Made by a program: the position numbers and the translations under genes. A stretch of DNA of 46,219 nt from NCBI GenBank assembly GCA_002423435.1, contig DIWE01000012.1, positions 3,151-49,369 on the forward strand, in the 5' to 3' direction. The DNA is from Clostridiales bacterium UBA6114 (GTDB lineage: Bacteria > Bacillota > Clostridia > Oscillospirales > Butyricicoccaceae). This document shows, in pieces, positions 8,446-16,752 of the stretch. The number at the start of each line of letters is the position of its first letter. Position 1 is the stretch's first letter. The notes beneath the pieces are model-generated. The model was given only the letters and a program-made list of their open reading frames with translations. It was not told the origin of the DNA and did no database searches.

Positions 8446-9717
8446 TCAGCGGCGGATCACGTTGTCGCGCGACGGGCCGGTGCCGATCATGCGGATCGGG
8501 CAGGAGCACATCTCCTCAATCGCCTCGACATAGGTCTTCAGGGCGCGGGGCAGCTCGGAATAGCTCCCGCACGATGAGATATCCCCGTCAAACCCCTCAA
8601 ATTCCTCGTACTGCGGCTCGCAGAACGCAAGCTCGGAGAAGTCCGCCGGGAATTCGGACGTGATTTTCCCGTTTATTTTATAACCGGTGCAGACTTTCAG
8701 GCTTTTTAAGCCGGCGAGAGGGTCGATTTTGTTCAGGATCAGCTCGGTAAGGCCGTTTATGCGCACGGAATACCGAACGACAACCGCGTCGAACCAGCCC
8801 GTTCTTCTCGGCCGGCCGGTCGTCGTGCCGTACTCATGGCCGCGTTCCCTGATATAGTCGCCCGTCTCATTAAAAAGCTCGGTTGGAAACGGCCCCTTGC
8901 CGACCCGGGTCGTATAAGCCTTTGCGACCCCGCAGCACTCATTGATCAGGGTAGGACCGACGCCGGCGCCGATGCAGGCGCCGCCGGTGACGGGATGCGA
9001 GGAGGTGACGTACGGGTAGGTGCCCATGTCGAGATCGAGAAGCGTTCCCTGCGCGCCTTCAAAGAGGACGTTTTTATCCGATTTCAGGGCGTCGTACACC
9101 AAGACGGTCGTGTCTTTGACAAACGGGCGGAGCCTGTCTGAAAAAACGCGGTATTTCTGATAGATTTCCGAAAGGTCAAGGGGGCTTTCGTGGTAAATCG
9201 AGGCGATGAGCTCGTTTTTCCGCGCGCCCGCCTCAAGGATCGCCTTTTCGAGCCTGGAGGGGTTAATAAAATCGTGCATGCGGATGCCGGAGCGCTCCGC
9301 CTTGTCCATATAGCAGGGGCCGATGCCCTTTTTTGTCGTTCCGATATCCGATTCGCCGCGGGACTTCTCCGAAAGGGCGTCAAGCAAGATATGCCAGGGC
9401 ATGATGCAGTGGCACCGGGGATCGATGGCCAGGCTGTCGGCAGCGACGCCTTGGCGGGAAAGCTCGTCGATCTCCGACAAAATCGCCTCGGGGTCGACGA
9501 CAACACCGGCGCCGATGACATTGACACAGTCCTTGTAGAGAATGCCGGACGGGATCAGATGGAGCTTGTAGGTCTTATCCCCGACGACCACCGTGTGTCC
9601 CGCGTTGTTGCCGCCCTGGGACCGGACGACCATATCCGCGCAGCTCGCAAGAATATCAATGTATTTACCCTTGCCCTCATCGCCCCATTGGGCGCCAGTT
9701 ACGACCTTGCCAGGCAT
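8446..9717 (-). CDS. purA: Adenylosuccinate synthetase
   Basis: A 423-residue enzyme joining IMP and aspartate with GTP, the first committed step from IMP to AMP. Seen: the N-terminal GTP loop GAQWGDEGKGK, NNAGHTVVV with the catalytic His, TTKKGIGPCYMDK, ARSGI-type RSGIR, VLFEGAQGTLLDLDMGTYPYVTSS, and TTTGRPRRTGWFDAV. Two in-frame ATG codons lie close together. I chose the inner one at 9717, eight bases after AAGGAG; the outer one (9723) is too close to it. Length is normal. It has its own promoter, divergent from the cysteine desulfurase. Confidence 0.97.
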   Translation of the reverse strand: MPGKVVTGAQWGDEGKGKYIDILASCADMVVRSQGGNNAGHTVVVGDKTYKLHLIPSGILYKDCVNVIGAGVVVDPEAILSEIDELSRQGVAADSLAIDPRCHCIMPWHILLDALSEKSRGESDIGTTKKGIGPCYMDKAERSGIRMHDFINPSRLEKAILEAGARKNELIASIYHESPLDLSEIYQKYRVFSDRLRPFVKDTTVLVYDALKSDKNVLFEGAQGTLLDLDMGTYPYVTSSHPVTGGACIGAGVGPTLINECCGVAKAYTTRVGKGPFPTELFNETGDYIRERGHEYGTTTGRPRRTGWFDAVVVRYSVRINGLTELILNKIDPLAGLKSLKVCTGYKINGKITSEFPADFSELAFCEPQYEEFEGFDGDISSCGSYSELPRALKTYVEAIEEMCSCPIRMIGTGPSRDNVIRR

Positions 9718-9761
9718 GTTCATGACTCCTTTCAGCCACAGAAAAGTAAGACAACGGATTT

Positions 9762-9790
9762 ATTATAACATCGGGCACCGGGGGATACAA
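9762..9790 (-). promoter_or_regulatory. purA promoter
   Basis: On the minus strand TTGTAT (9790-9785) and TATAAT (9767-9762) are 17 bases apart, about 45 bases before the purA start. Confidence 0.8.
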
Positions 9791-9798
9791 TAAAAATA

Positions 9799-9827
9799 TT
9801 GAGATACGGCTCAATGGTATGTATAAT
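9799..9827 (+). promoter_or_regulatory. Cysteine desulfurase promoter
   Basis: TTGAGA at 9799-9804 and TATAAT at 9822-9827 with a 17-base spacer, back to back with the purA promoter. Its position rules out a start at 9819 and supports ATG 9873. Confidence 0.8.
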
Positions 9828-9872
9828 AACAATGGACACTGTGAAAAAGCGTTTTTAATTCCGGAGGCGTTT

Positions 9873-11003
9873 ATGGAGCACTATCTCGACAATGCGGCAA
9901 CGACGCGTGTGATCGGGCCGGCGGCGGAAAAAGCGGTGGACGTGATGACGGCGCTTTATGGCAACCCGTCTTCCGTGCATTCAATGGGAGCCCTGGCCGA
10001 AAAGGAGCTTGAAACGGCAAGGGCGCGCGTATTAAAGGCGCTCGGCGCCGGGGAAGGGCAGCTCGTTTTTACCTCCGGCGGCACCGAGGCGATCAACACG
10101 GCGCTCATCGGCGCTTGCCGGAAATACGGGAAAAAGAATAAAAGAATCGTCTCAACGATGGTCGAGCACGCGGCGACGCTTGAGACGCTTAAATTTTTAT
10201 CCGACGAAGGGTTCGACGTCCGGCTGATAAAACCCGGCCGCGACGGAGGCGTAAGCGCGCGCGATATCGTCGCGGAGGCGCAGGATGCGTGCCTTGTCAC
10301 GCTTATGGCGATAAACAACGAAACGGGCGCGGTTTTGCCCGTTTCCGAGGTAAAGGCGCTTTTGCGGGACGCGGGCAGCGGAGCTTTGCTGCATGTCGAC
10401 GGGGTGCAGGCGTTTTTGAAGACGGAGGAGCCCTTGGCGTCGTTCGGCGCCGACTTCCTGTCGGTCAGCGGGCACAAGGTCGGCGCGCCGAAGGGCGTCG
10501 GGGCGCTCTTTATCAAAAAAGGAGTCAGAATCCCGCCGCTCCTGCACGGCGGGGGCCAGGAAAACGGGATGCGCTCGGGGACCGAGGCGATGAGCGCGAT
10601 TGCGTCTCTGGGCGAGGTCTGCGCGCTTTATTCTCAAAGTTTGGATGAGAAAATCCGGAAAATACAAAAGCTCAACGCATATGCGAGGCGAAGGCTGAAA
10701 GACGAGATTCCCGGCCTTATTTTCAACAGCCCGGAGGACGCGTCCGGATATATCCTGAACATTTCCCTGCCCGGCGCCAAAAGCGAGGTGCTGATGCGCG
10801 TCCTGCAGGGGAGAGGCGTCTTCGTTTCAAGCGGGTCGGCGTGCGCAAAGGGGCACAGGAGCCATGTGCTTTCGGCAATGAATCTCGACCACAGGCTGAT
10901 CGATTCGGCGATCCGCGTGAGCTTTTGCCCGGAAAATACCGGGGATGACATCGACGCCCTCTGCGCGGGGCTTAAGGAAGGCGCAAAATTATTTGACATG
11001 TGA
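9873..11003 (+). CDS. Cysteine desulfurase (NifS/IscS-like)
   Basis: A 376-residue PLP enzyme that takes sulfur from cysteine as a persulfide. Seen: YLDNAATTR near the N-terminus, GNPSSVHSMG, EHAATLE (the His stacking on PLP), the PLP lysine in VSGHKVGAPKG, and the persulfide Cys in SSGSACAKGHRS near residue ~325. I chose ATG at 9873, six bases after GGAGG. The next gene, overlapping or directly abutting, is thiI, as in the nifZ-thiI pair of Bacillus. That context makes sulfur donation to ThiI for tRNA 4-thiouridine the likely main job, though iron-sulfur or thiamine roles remain possible. Confidence 0.94.
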   Translation: MEHYLDNAATTRVIGPAAEKAVDVMTALYGNPSSVHSMGALAEKELETARARVLKALGAGEGQLVFTSGGTEAINTALIGACRKYGKKNKRIVSTMVEHAATLETLKFLSDEGFDVRLIKPGRDGGVSARDIVAEAQDACLVTLMAINNETGAVLPVSEVKALLRDAGSGALLHVDGVQAFLKTEEPLASFGADFLSVSGHKVGAPKGVGALFIKKGVRIPPLLHGGGQENGMRSGTEAMSAIASLGEVCALYSQSLDEKIRKIQKLNAYARRRLKDEIPGLIFNSPEDASGYILNISLPGAKSEVLMRVLQGRGVFVSSGSACAKGHRSHVLSAMNLDHRLIDSAIRVSFCPENTGDDIDALCAGLKEGAKLFDM

Positions 11004-11014
11004 GGAAAACCGTT

Positions 11015-12205
11015 TTGAAGGAAATGCTGCTCTTAAAATGCGGGGAGCTCGTGCTCAAAGGCTTAAACCGGTCGCGTTTTGAGGAAAAGCTGATCGGAAA
11101 CATAAAAAGGCGTCTTGCGTCGGCGGGACAGTTCAAGGTCTATTCGATCCAGTCGACCGTTTACGTCGAGCCGGCGAACGAGGGCGCCGATATGGACCGG
11201 GCGCTCGAGAGCGCGCTCAAGGTGTTCGGCGTCGTCGCGGTCTGCCGCGCCGCCGTCTGCGAAAAAGAATACGGCCGTATTTCGGAGACGGCGAAGGAGT
11301 ACTTAAAAGGCGTGCTCGCGCACGCGCGCACGTTTAAGGTCGAGGCGAGGCGGTCGGACAAACGCTTTCCGATGACCTCGCCCGAGATCTGCCGGGAAAT
11401 CGGCGGGGACTTACTCGACGCCTTCCCGCATTTAAGAGTCGACGTCGAAAAGCCCGAGGTCACCGTGATGGTCGAGATCAGGGACAAATACGCCTTTGTC
11501 CACGCCGACAAGCTCCCGGGAGCCGGCGGGATGCCGGTCGGGACGGGCGGGCGCGCGGCGCTTCTGCTCTCCGGCGGGATCGACAGCCCCGTCGCGGGCT
11601 ACATGATGGCAAAGCGCGGTGTCGAGCTTTGCTGCGTCCACTTTGAAAGCTTTCCCTACACCTCGGAGCGCGCGAAGGAAAAGGTGCTCACACTCGCGAA
11701 TATCATGACGGCATACACCGGGCGCCTTCAGGTGCTGATCGTGCCGTTTACAAGGATACAGGAGGAGATCCGAAGAAGCTGCCCGGAGGATCTTTTTACT
11801 CTCGTAATGCGCCGGTTTATGATGCGCATCGCGGAGCGGCTCGCGCAAAGCGAGAACTGCCGCTGCCTTGTCACGGGCGAGAGCCTGGGGCAGGTCGCGA
11901 GCCAGACGATCGAGGCGATGGACGTGACGGGCGCGGTCTGCTCGATGCCGGTATTTCGCCCGCTGATCGGGCTCGACAAGGAGGAGATCGTGGTCCTTTC
12001 GAGAAAAATCGGGACGTTTGAGACGTCCATCCTTCCCTACGAGGACTGCTGCACCGTCTTCTCACCGAAGCACCCGCTGACGCGGCCGAAGCGGCATCAG
12101 GCGGAGGAGGCCGAGCGCGGCCTCGACATTGGGCAGCTCGTGGAGGATGCTTTAAGAAGTACGGAGAAGATCACAATAAACGGGAAAGAGGATACGGTTT
12201 TATGA
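11015..12205 (+). CDS. thiI: tRNA 4-thiouridine synthetase ThiI (no rhodanese domain)
   Basis: A 396-residue ThiI that adenylates U8 of tRNA and inserts sulfur. Order: N-terminal ferredoxin-like domain, THUMP domain (~60-165), then the PP-loop ATPase (LLSGGIDSPVAGYMMAKRG, ~180). The C-terminal EDCCTVFSPKHPLTRPK holds the conserved cysteine that acts in sulfur transfer. The rhodanese extension of the Escherichia coli enzyme is absent, as in Bacillus; the desulfurase just upstream can pass sulfur directly. I chose TTG at 11015, nine bases after TGAGG. GTG at 11000 is an alternative and would overlap the upstream stop. The end overlaps cinA by four bases (ATGA). Confidence 0.94.
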   Translation: MKEMLLLKCGELVLKGLNRSRFEEKLIGNIKRRLASAGQFKVYSIQSTVYVEPANEGADMDRALESALKVFGVVAVCRAAVCEKEYGRISETAKEYLKGVLAHARTFKVEARRSDKRFPMTSPEICREIGGDLLDAFPHLRVDVEKPEVTVMVEIRDKYAFVHADKLPGAGGMPVGTGGRAALLLSGGIDSPVAGYMMAKRGVELCCVHFESFPYTSERAKEKVLTLANIMTAYTGRLQVLIVPFTRIQEEIRRSCPEDLFTLVMRRFMMRIAERLAQSENCRCLVTGESLGQVASQTIEAMDVTGAVCSMPVFRPLIGLDKEEIVVLSRKIGTFETSILPYEDCCTVFSPKHPLTRPKRHQAEEAERGLDIGQLVEDALRSTEKITINGKEDTVL

Positions 12206-13437
12206 ACGCTGAAATTATTTCGGTTGGGACGGAGCTCCTTCTGGGCGAGATCGCGAACACCGACGCGCAGATGATCTCCGAGGGGTTATCCCTGCTCGGC
12301 ATCAACGTGTACTACCACACCGTGGTCGGGGATAATCCGGAGAGGGTCAAAAAAGCGGTTAAAATCGCGAAGGAGCGAGCCGATATTCTGATTACGACGG
12401 GAGGGCTCGGGCCGACCTGCGACGACCTGACAAAGGAGACGCTCGCCGAGGCCTTTTCGAAAAAGCTGGTCCTGCATCAGCCGTCTCTCGACAGGATGAC
12501 CGAGATGTTTTGCAACATGGGCCGATCGATGACCGAGAACAACAAAAAGCAGGCGATGATCCCGGAGGGCGCCGAAGTGCTCGAAAACGACTGGGGCACC
12601 GCGCCCGGCTGCGCGTTTTATGAGGACAAAAAGCATGTCGTCATGCTGCCCGGGCCGCCGAGGGAATGCCGCCCCATGTTTTACGAGAGAGCGTTTCCGT
12701 ATCTGATGAAGCTTTCCGGCGGGACGATCGTGTCGCAGTCGGTAAGGGTGTTCGGGCTCGGGGAGTCGGCGATGGAGGAGCTCCTTCGGGACATGATGAA
12801 CTCCATGTCGAATCCGACGGTTGCGCCGTATGCCAAGGAGGGCGAGTGCCTGGCGCGCGTCACGGCAAAGGCGGACACGGAGGAAAACGCCAGAAAAATG
12901 ATCGGGCCCGTCGTCGGGAAGGTCTGCGAGATTCTGGGCGACGTCGTTTACGGCGTCGACGTCGGTTCCATCGAGGAGGTCGTGGTGCAAAAGCTCACCG
13001 AGATGGGAGAGACCCTTGCGGCGGCCGAGTCGTGCACGGGTGGACTTTTGTCGAAGAGGATCACCGATATCCCTGGCGCTTCCGCCTGTTTCGCGGGCGG
13101 GGTGTGCGCCTATTCAAACGAGGCCAAAACGGCGTTTTTAAATGTGCCGAAAGCGCTCATCGACGAAAAGGGCGCGGTCTCGCCCGAGGTCGCGGCGAAA
13201 ATGGCTGAGGGCGTCAGAGACACGCTAAAAAGCTCCATGGGCATCGGAATCACCGGAATCGCGGGACCGGACGGAGGCACTGAGGAAAAACCCGTCGGGC
13301 TGATTTACATCGCGCTTTCCGACGGAGAGGGAACCGTCGTCAAAAAGCTTCAAAGCCGCAGGGACAGGCAGAGAAACAGGCTTATGGCGGCGTCGACCGC
13401 GCTTGACATGATCAGGCGCCGTCTTTCCGGCAAATAA
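12202..13437 (+). CDS. cinA: CinA: competence/damage-inducible protein with NMN-deamidase domain
   Basis: A 411-residue two-domain protein. The N-terminal half is a MoaB/MogA-like COG1058 domain (ISVGTELLLGEIANTDAQ, TTGGLGPTCDDLTKE, MLPGPPRE), an ADP-ribose or related pyrophosphatase in studied members. The C-terminal ~160 residues are the CinA/PncC nicotinamide mononucleotide deamidase domain (AAAESCTGGLLSKRITDIPGAS, then GITGIAGPDGGTEEKPVG). Together these act in pyridine nucleotide recycling; in some species the gene is also tied to competence. It overlaps thiI by four bases and is translationally coupled. No recA or pgsA neighbour is seen. Confidence 0.95.
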   Translation: MNAEIISVGTELLLGEIANTDAQMISEGLSLLGINVYYHTVVGDNPERVKKAVKIAKERADILITTGGLGPTCDDLTKETLAEAFSKKLVLHQPSLDRMTEMFCNMGRSMTENNKKQAMIPEGAEVLENDWGTAPGCAFYEDKKHVVMLPGPPRECRPMFYERAFPYLMKLSGGTIVSQSVRVFGLGESAMEELLRDMMNSMSNPTVAPYAKEGECLARVTAKADTEENARKMIGPVVGKVCEILGDVVYGVDVGSIEEVVVQKLTEMGETLAAAESCTGGLLSKRITDIPGASACFAGGVCAYSNEAKTAFLNVPKALIDEKGAVSPEVAAKMAEGVRDTLKSSMGIGITGIAGPDGGTEEKPVGLIYIALSDGEGTVVKKLQSRRDRQRNRLMAASTALDMIRRRLSGK

Positions 13438-13513
13438 GACCTGATCGCCCCGTGGAAACGGCGGGGGTTCCATGATAAAATAAAGACTGGTCCAAAGTAA
13501 GAAGGGGCACATC

Positions 13514-14071
13514 ATGAATTTAACGGAAGAAAAAATCGACGGCGAGTATAAATACAGGGGGAAGATTGTAAAAATACGGTTTGACCGGGTCAGGCTCCCC
13601 GACGGCAAAGAGACGACGAGGGAGGTCTGCGAGCATCCCGGCGGGGTCGCAATTTTGCCCTTAAACGAGAAAAACGAGGTCGTGATGGTCAGGCAGTTCC
13701 GATACACGTTCGGAGAGGTGCTTTTGGAAATCCCGGCCGGAAAAATGGATTTTGACGGGGAGGGCCACCTCGAGTGCGGCCTTCGCGAGCTTCGGGAGGA
13801 AACCGGGATCACACCGAAGGAGATGATCTATCTCGGGTGCGTCTACCCGTCGCCCGGGATTTTGTCGGAGGTGCTTCACCTCTATCTTGCGAAGGGCTTA
13901 AAGGAGGGGGCGCCCTCGCCCGACGACGACGAATACATCGACACGGAGGTCATACCGTTTGAAACACTCAAACGCATGATCGCGGAGAATGTCGTAAAGG
14001 ACGCCAAGACGATCGCGGCGGTTTTCCGGGCGTCGATGCTTATGTCGGAAAATAGAAGCGGAGGGAGTTAA
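13514..14071 (+). CDS. Nudix hydrolase, ADP-ribose pyrophosphatase type
   Basis: A 185-residue Nudix enzyme of the ADP-ribose/ADP-sugar type. It has the leading HPGGVAILPL and VRQFRYTFGEVLLEIPAGK strand typical of NudF-like proteins, and the Nudix helix HLECGLRELREETGI. The spacing from the first Gly to the first Glu is six residues rather than the five of the usual GX5E pattern (GKMDFDGE); the catalytic REXXEE core is intact. It probably splits ADP-ribose to AMP and ribose 5-phosphate. ATG at 13514 follows AAGGGG. It lies four bases before walR, so it may head that operon. Confidence 0.9.
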   Translation: MNLTEEKIDGEYKYRGKIVKIRFDRVRLPDGKETTREVCEHPGGVAILPLNEKNEVVMVRQFRYTFGEVLLEIPAGKMDFDGEGHLECGLRELREETGITPKEMIYLGCVYPSPGILSEVLHLYLAKGLKEGAPSPDDDEYIDTEVIPFETLKRMIAENVVKDAKTIAAVFRASMLMSENRSGGS

Positions 14072-14074
14072 GAT

Positions 14075-14773
14075 TTGGAAAAACGGATTTTAGTGGTCGA
14101 GGATGAAAAAACCATCTGCGATATTCTGGTGTTCAATCTGCAGCGCGAGGGATATAAAACGCTCGAAGCCTCCGACGGGAGGGCCGGTCTGGAGCTCGCT
14201 TTGAAGGAGTCGCCCGATCTGATCCTGCTCGACGTCATGCTGCCCGGAATCGACGGTTTTACAATCTGCCGCGAGGTCCGAAAGGTGAGCGAGGTGCCGA
14301 TCATCATGCTGACGGCCCGCGAGGAGGAGACCGACAAGGTCCTGGGGCTCGATCTCGGCGCGGACGACTATATCACCAAGCCCTTTTCCATGCGCGAGCT
14401 GATGGCAAGGGTGAAGGCGAACATGAGGCGGAGCGTATCCGACGCCTCGCCGGACCCGACGGGGCCGGAGGTAAGCTTCGGAAACGTCACGATAAACCCG
14501 GAAAGGCGCGAGGTCAGGGTTGGGACAAGGCTTGTCGATCTGACCGTGCGCGAGTATGAGCTTTTAAATTTTCTGGTCTCGTACCCCGAAAAAGTGTTTT
14601 CCCGCGAGGAGCTTATGGAAAAGGTCTGGAATTACGGGTATTACGGCGATCTTCGGACAGTCGACGTCGCCGTGCGGCGGCTGCGCGAAAAAATCGAGGA
14701 GACGCCGAGCGAGCCCCGCTACATCATGACCAAGCGGGGGATGGGCTATTATTTTACGGAAGGCTTAAGTTAG
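14075..14773 (+). CDS. walR: Response regulator WalR (OmpR/PhoB family)
   Basis: A 232-residue regulator. The receiver domain (1-~120) has the acidic pair VVEDEK, the phosphorylation site in LILLDVMLPGIDGF (Asp ~53), the switch Thr in MLTARE, and Lys in DDYITKPF. The C-terminal winged helix (~133-230) has the PhoB signature LTVREYELLNFL and RTVDVAVRRLREKIE. Assignment to WalR rather than PhoP rests on the neighbours: a HAMP-PAS kinase, YycH, YycI, and later YycJ and RlmH. Expected targets are cell-wall hydrolase genes. It starts with TTG, eight bases after GGAGGGAG. Its TAG stop lies at the very edge of a palindromic repeat that separates it from walK. Confidence 0.93.
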   Translation: MEKRILVVEDEKTICDILVFNLQREGYKTLEASDGRAGLELALKESPDLILLDVMLPGIDGFTICREVRKVSEVPIIMLTAREEETDKVLGLDLGADDYITKPFSMRELMARVKANMRRSVSDASPDPTGPEVSFGNVTINPERREVRVGTRLVDLTVREYELLNFLVSYPEKVFSREELMEKVWNYGYYGDLRTVDVAVRRLREKIEETPSEPRYIMTKRGMGYYFTEGLS

Positions 14774-14932
14774 TTAGTGTCTACACAAGATCAAAACGCC
14801 CGTCTTTTGGTAGATTCTTTGCCATGCTTCGTTAAATTTTCTTGCCATAAACCAATTATACCTGCGAAAATTTGCCTTGCCTGGCGAAAAATCCGCTGAA
14901 AATCCAGACATTTCATCCCGTGTAGACAACTA
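14771..14932. repeat. Imperfect palindromic element, copy A (MITE-like)
   Basis: About 160 bases between walR and walK. The left arm starting TAGTTAGTGTCTACAC matches the reverse complement of the right end (GTGTAGACAACTA, 14920-14932), and the similarity continues inward for roughly 65 bases per arm. The central loop is near 14845-14863. The core 14830-14881 is identical at 49 of 52 positions to 27142-27193 in a second copy. No coding potential is seen. Transcription from walR would fold it into a long hairpin, so it could lower or fine-tune walK expression (inference). Confidence 0.85.
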
Positions 14933-14974
14933 TCTGAGGAAACGACCGCAGATTCCAGGAAAGGAGCCTTTTTC

Positions 14975-16735
14975 TTGTTTAGAAGCCTGCATATGAAGCT
15001 CGTTTTGATCCTTGTCCTTCTGATCATGTCGGTCATGGTGGTCGTCGGCACTTTTTTGATCAGCAGCGTGACGTCCTATCACATCAACGATTTCAAACAG
15101 CAGATGGAAACCGTCTTTAAAACCGACTTTATAAGGTCCTTAAGCGACAAGGCGGCGAGGGAAGACGGCGTCGCGCAGATGAAGGAAGTGCTGACTGCGT
15201 ACTCGGGGTCCATGGGGATCGACGCGTACCGGAATTTTTATATCCTGGACGGGGACACGGGCGAATATCTGGAGGGCTCGAACGACGTTTTGGGACGGTC
15301 CCTTGAGAAAACGCCGAACATCATCGCGGCGGTCGCGGGCGGCGTCGGCGACAAGGTGAGCTTTATCGATTCGTATATGGACGTCGCCGTGCCGGTCGAG
15401 GGGAAGTCGCGCTATATCATCTACATCAAGGATTCGAAGCAGGACTTAAAGGACCTTACGTGGATGCTGTTCGCGATCACGGTACAAGCGACGCTCTTTG
15501 GCCTGGTCATCGCGATTCTGTTAAGCTTTTTCCTGTCCAAGACGATGACGACCCCGATCGAGGAGCTGACTAAAAGCGCGACGATGATCGCGTCCGGCGA
15601 GTTTCACAAGAGGCTCGAGGTCCACTCGACCGACGAGATCGGCATCCTGACAAGCACTTTCAACGACATGGCGCAGGTCTTAAAGGAGACTCTTGAGGAG
15701 GTCGAGGGCGAAAAGAACAAGCTAAACACGCTGTTTCTCCACATGGCCGACGGCGTCGCCGCGTTTACGGAGGAGGGGCGGCTTCTGCATATGAACCCCG
15801 CGGCGCAGCGGATGCTCGGGATCGACTTCGACCCCGGCCTTACTTACAGACAGGTGTTTGGCGACCTGAAAACCCCGACTGATCTCGATGCCGCGGAAAA
15901 AGGGTTTGCCGAGAGCGACTATCAGAAAAACGGCCGGGATTTAAAGATCTTCTTCGCGCCCTTCGGCGTGCCGGACGGAGGCGACGGGCTGATGGCGGTC
16001 ATCCACGACATCACCGAGCAGAGAAGGCTCGAGGAGGCGCGGCGGGAATTTGTGGCAAACGTGTCCCACGAGCTTCGCACCCCTCTGACGAACATCAAGA
16101 GCTACACCGAGACCCTGCTTGAAAATCCGGGCGACATTCCGCCCGACATGGAAACGAAATTCCTAAACGTCATATCGAACGAGGCCGACCGCATGACGAG
16201 GGTCGTAAAGGACCTTCTGACCCTCTCGCGGCTGGATTACGGGCGGCTCGACCTCCGTTTTTCCGCGTTTTCGCTTAAGATCCTGGTTCAAACCGTCTAC
16301 AACGCGATGTACTTGGACGCGTCGAAAAACGGATATGCGTTTACGCTCCGGTTGGAGGACGACCTGCCGGAGATGGTGGGCGACCGCGAGCGGATCGAGC
16401 AGGTGCTTATAAACATCATTTCAAACGCCCTGAAATATACGCCGCCCGGCGGCGAGGTGCGGGTTACGGCCGGGAGCAAAGGGGAAAACCAGGTTTACGT
16501 CAGCGTCGAGGACAACGGGATCGGGATACCGAAGGAGGATATTCCGAGGCTCTTCGAGCGGTTCTACCGCGTCGACAAGGCACGTTCCCGCGAGCGGGGC
16601 GGCACGGGTCTCGGCCTTGCGATTGCAAAGGAAATCGTCGAGTATCACAAGGGGCAAATCATGGTCGAAAGCGAGCTGGACCGGGGCACTACGGTAACGA
16701 TCACTCTTCCGACAAATCTGCCCCTTCCCGAATGA
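14975..16735 (+). CDS. walK: Sensor histidine kinase WalK
   Basis: A 586-residue membrane kinase, partner of WalR. It has transmembrane helix 1 (~7-29), an extracytoplasmic sensor domain (~30-165), helix 2 (~166-190), HAMP (~190-245), PAS (~255-350), HisKA with the phospho-accepting His in FVANVSHELRTPLTNIKSY, and HATPase_c with N box (NIISNALKYTPPGG), G1 (DNGIGIP) and G2 (GGTGLGLAI). This HAMP-PAS-HisKA order is that of WalK. The TTG start at 14975 lies eight bases after AAGGAG, after the inserted palindrome. YycH and YycI, which modulate WalK activity in Bacillus and Staphylococcus, follow directly. Confidence 0.94.
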   Translation: MFRSLHMKLVLILVLLIMSVMVVVGTFLISSVTSYHINDFKQQMETVFKTDFIRSLSDKAAREDGVAQMKEVLTAYSGSMGIDAYRNFYILDGDTGEYLEGSNDVLGRSLEKTPNIIAAVAGGVGDKVSFIDSYMDVAVPVEGKSRYIIYIKDSKQDLKDLTWMLFAITVQATLFGLVIAILLSFFLSKTMTTPIEELTKSATMIASGEFHKRLEVHSTDEIGILTSTFNDMAQVLKETLEEVEGEKNKLNTLFLHMADGVAAFTEEGRLLHMNPAAQRMLGIDFDPGLTYRQVFGDLKTPTDLDAAEKGFAESDYQKNGRDLKIFFAPFGVPDGGDGLMAVIHDITEQRRLEEARREFVANVSHELRTPLTNIKSYTETLLENPGDIPPDMETKFLNVISNEADRMTRVVKDLLTLSRLDYGRLDLRFSAFSLKILVQTVYNAMYLDASKNGYAFTLRLEDDLPEMVGDRERIEQVLINIISNALKYTPPGGEVRVTAGSKGENQVYVSVEDNGIGIPKEDIPRLFERFYRVDKARSRERGGTGLGLAIAKEIVEYHKGQIMVESELDRGTTVTITLPTNLPLPE

Positions 16736-16752
16736 GCGGGGGAGGCGCGGCG

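Noticed and set aside
14075..16735. PhoP-PhoR phosphate system
   Set aside because: Sequence alone fits PhoPR too, but YycH, YycI, YycJ and RlmH downstream identify the WalRK locus.
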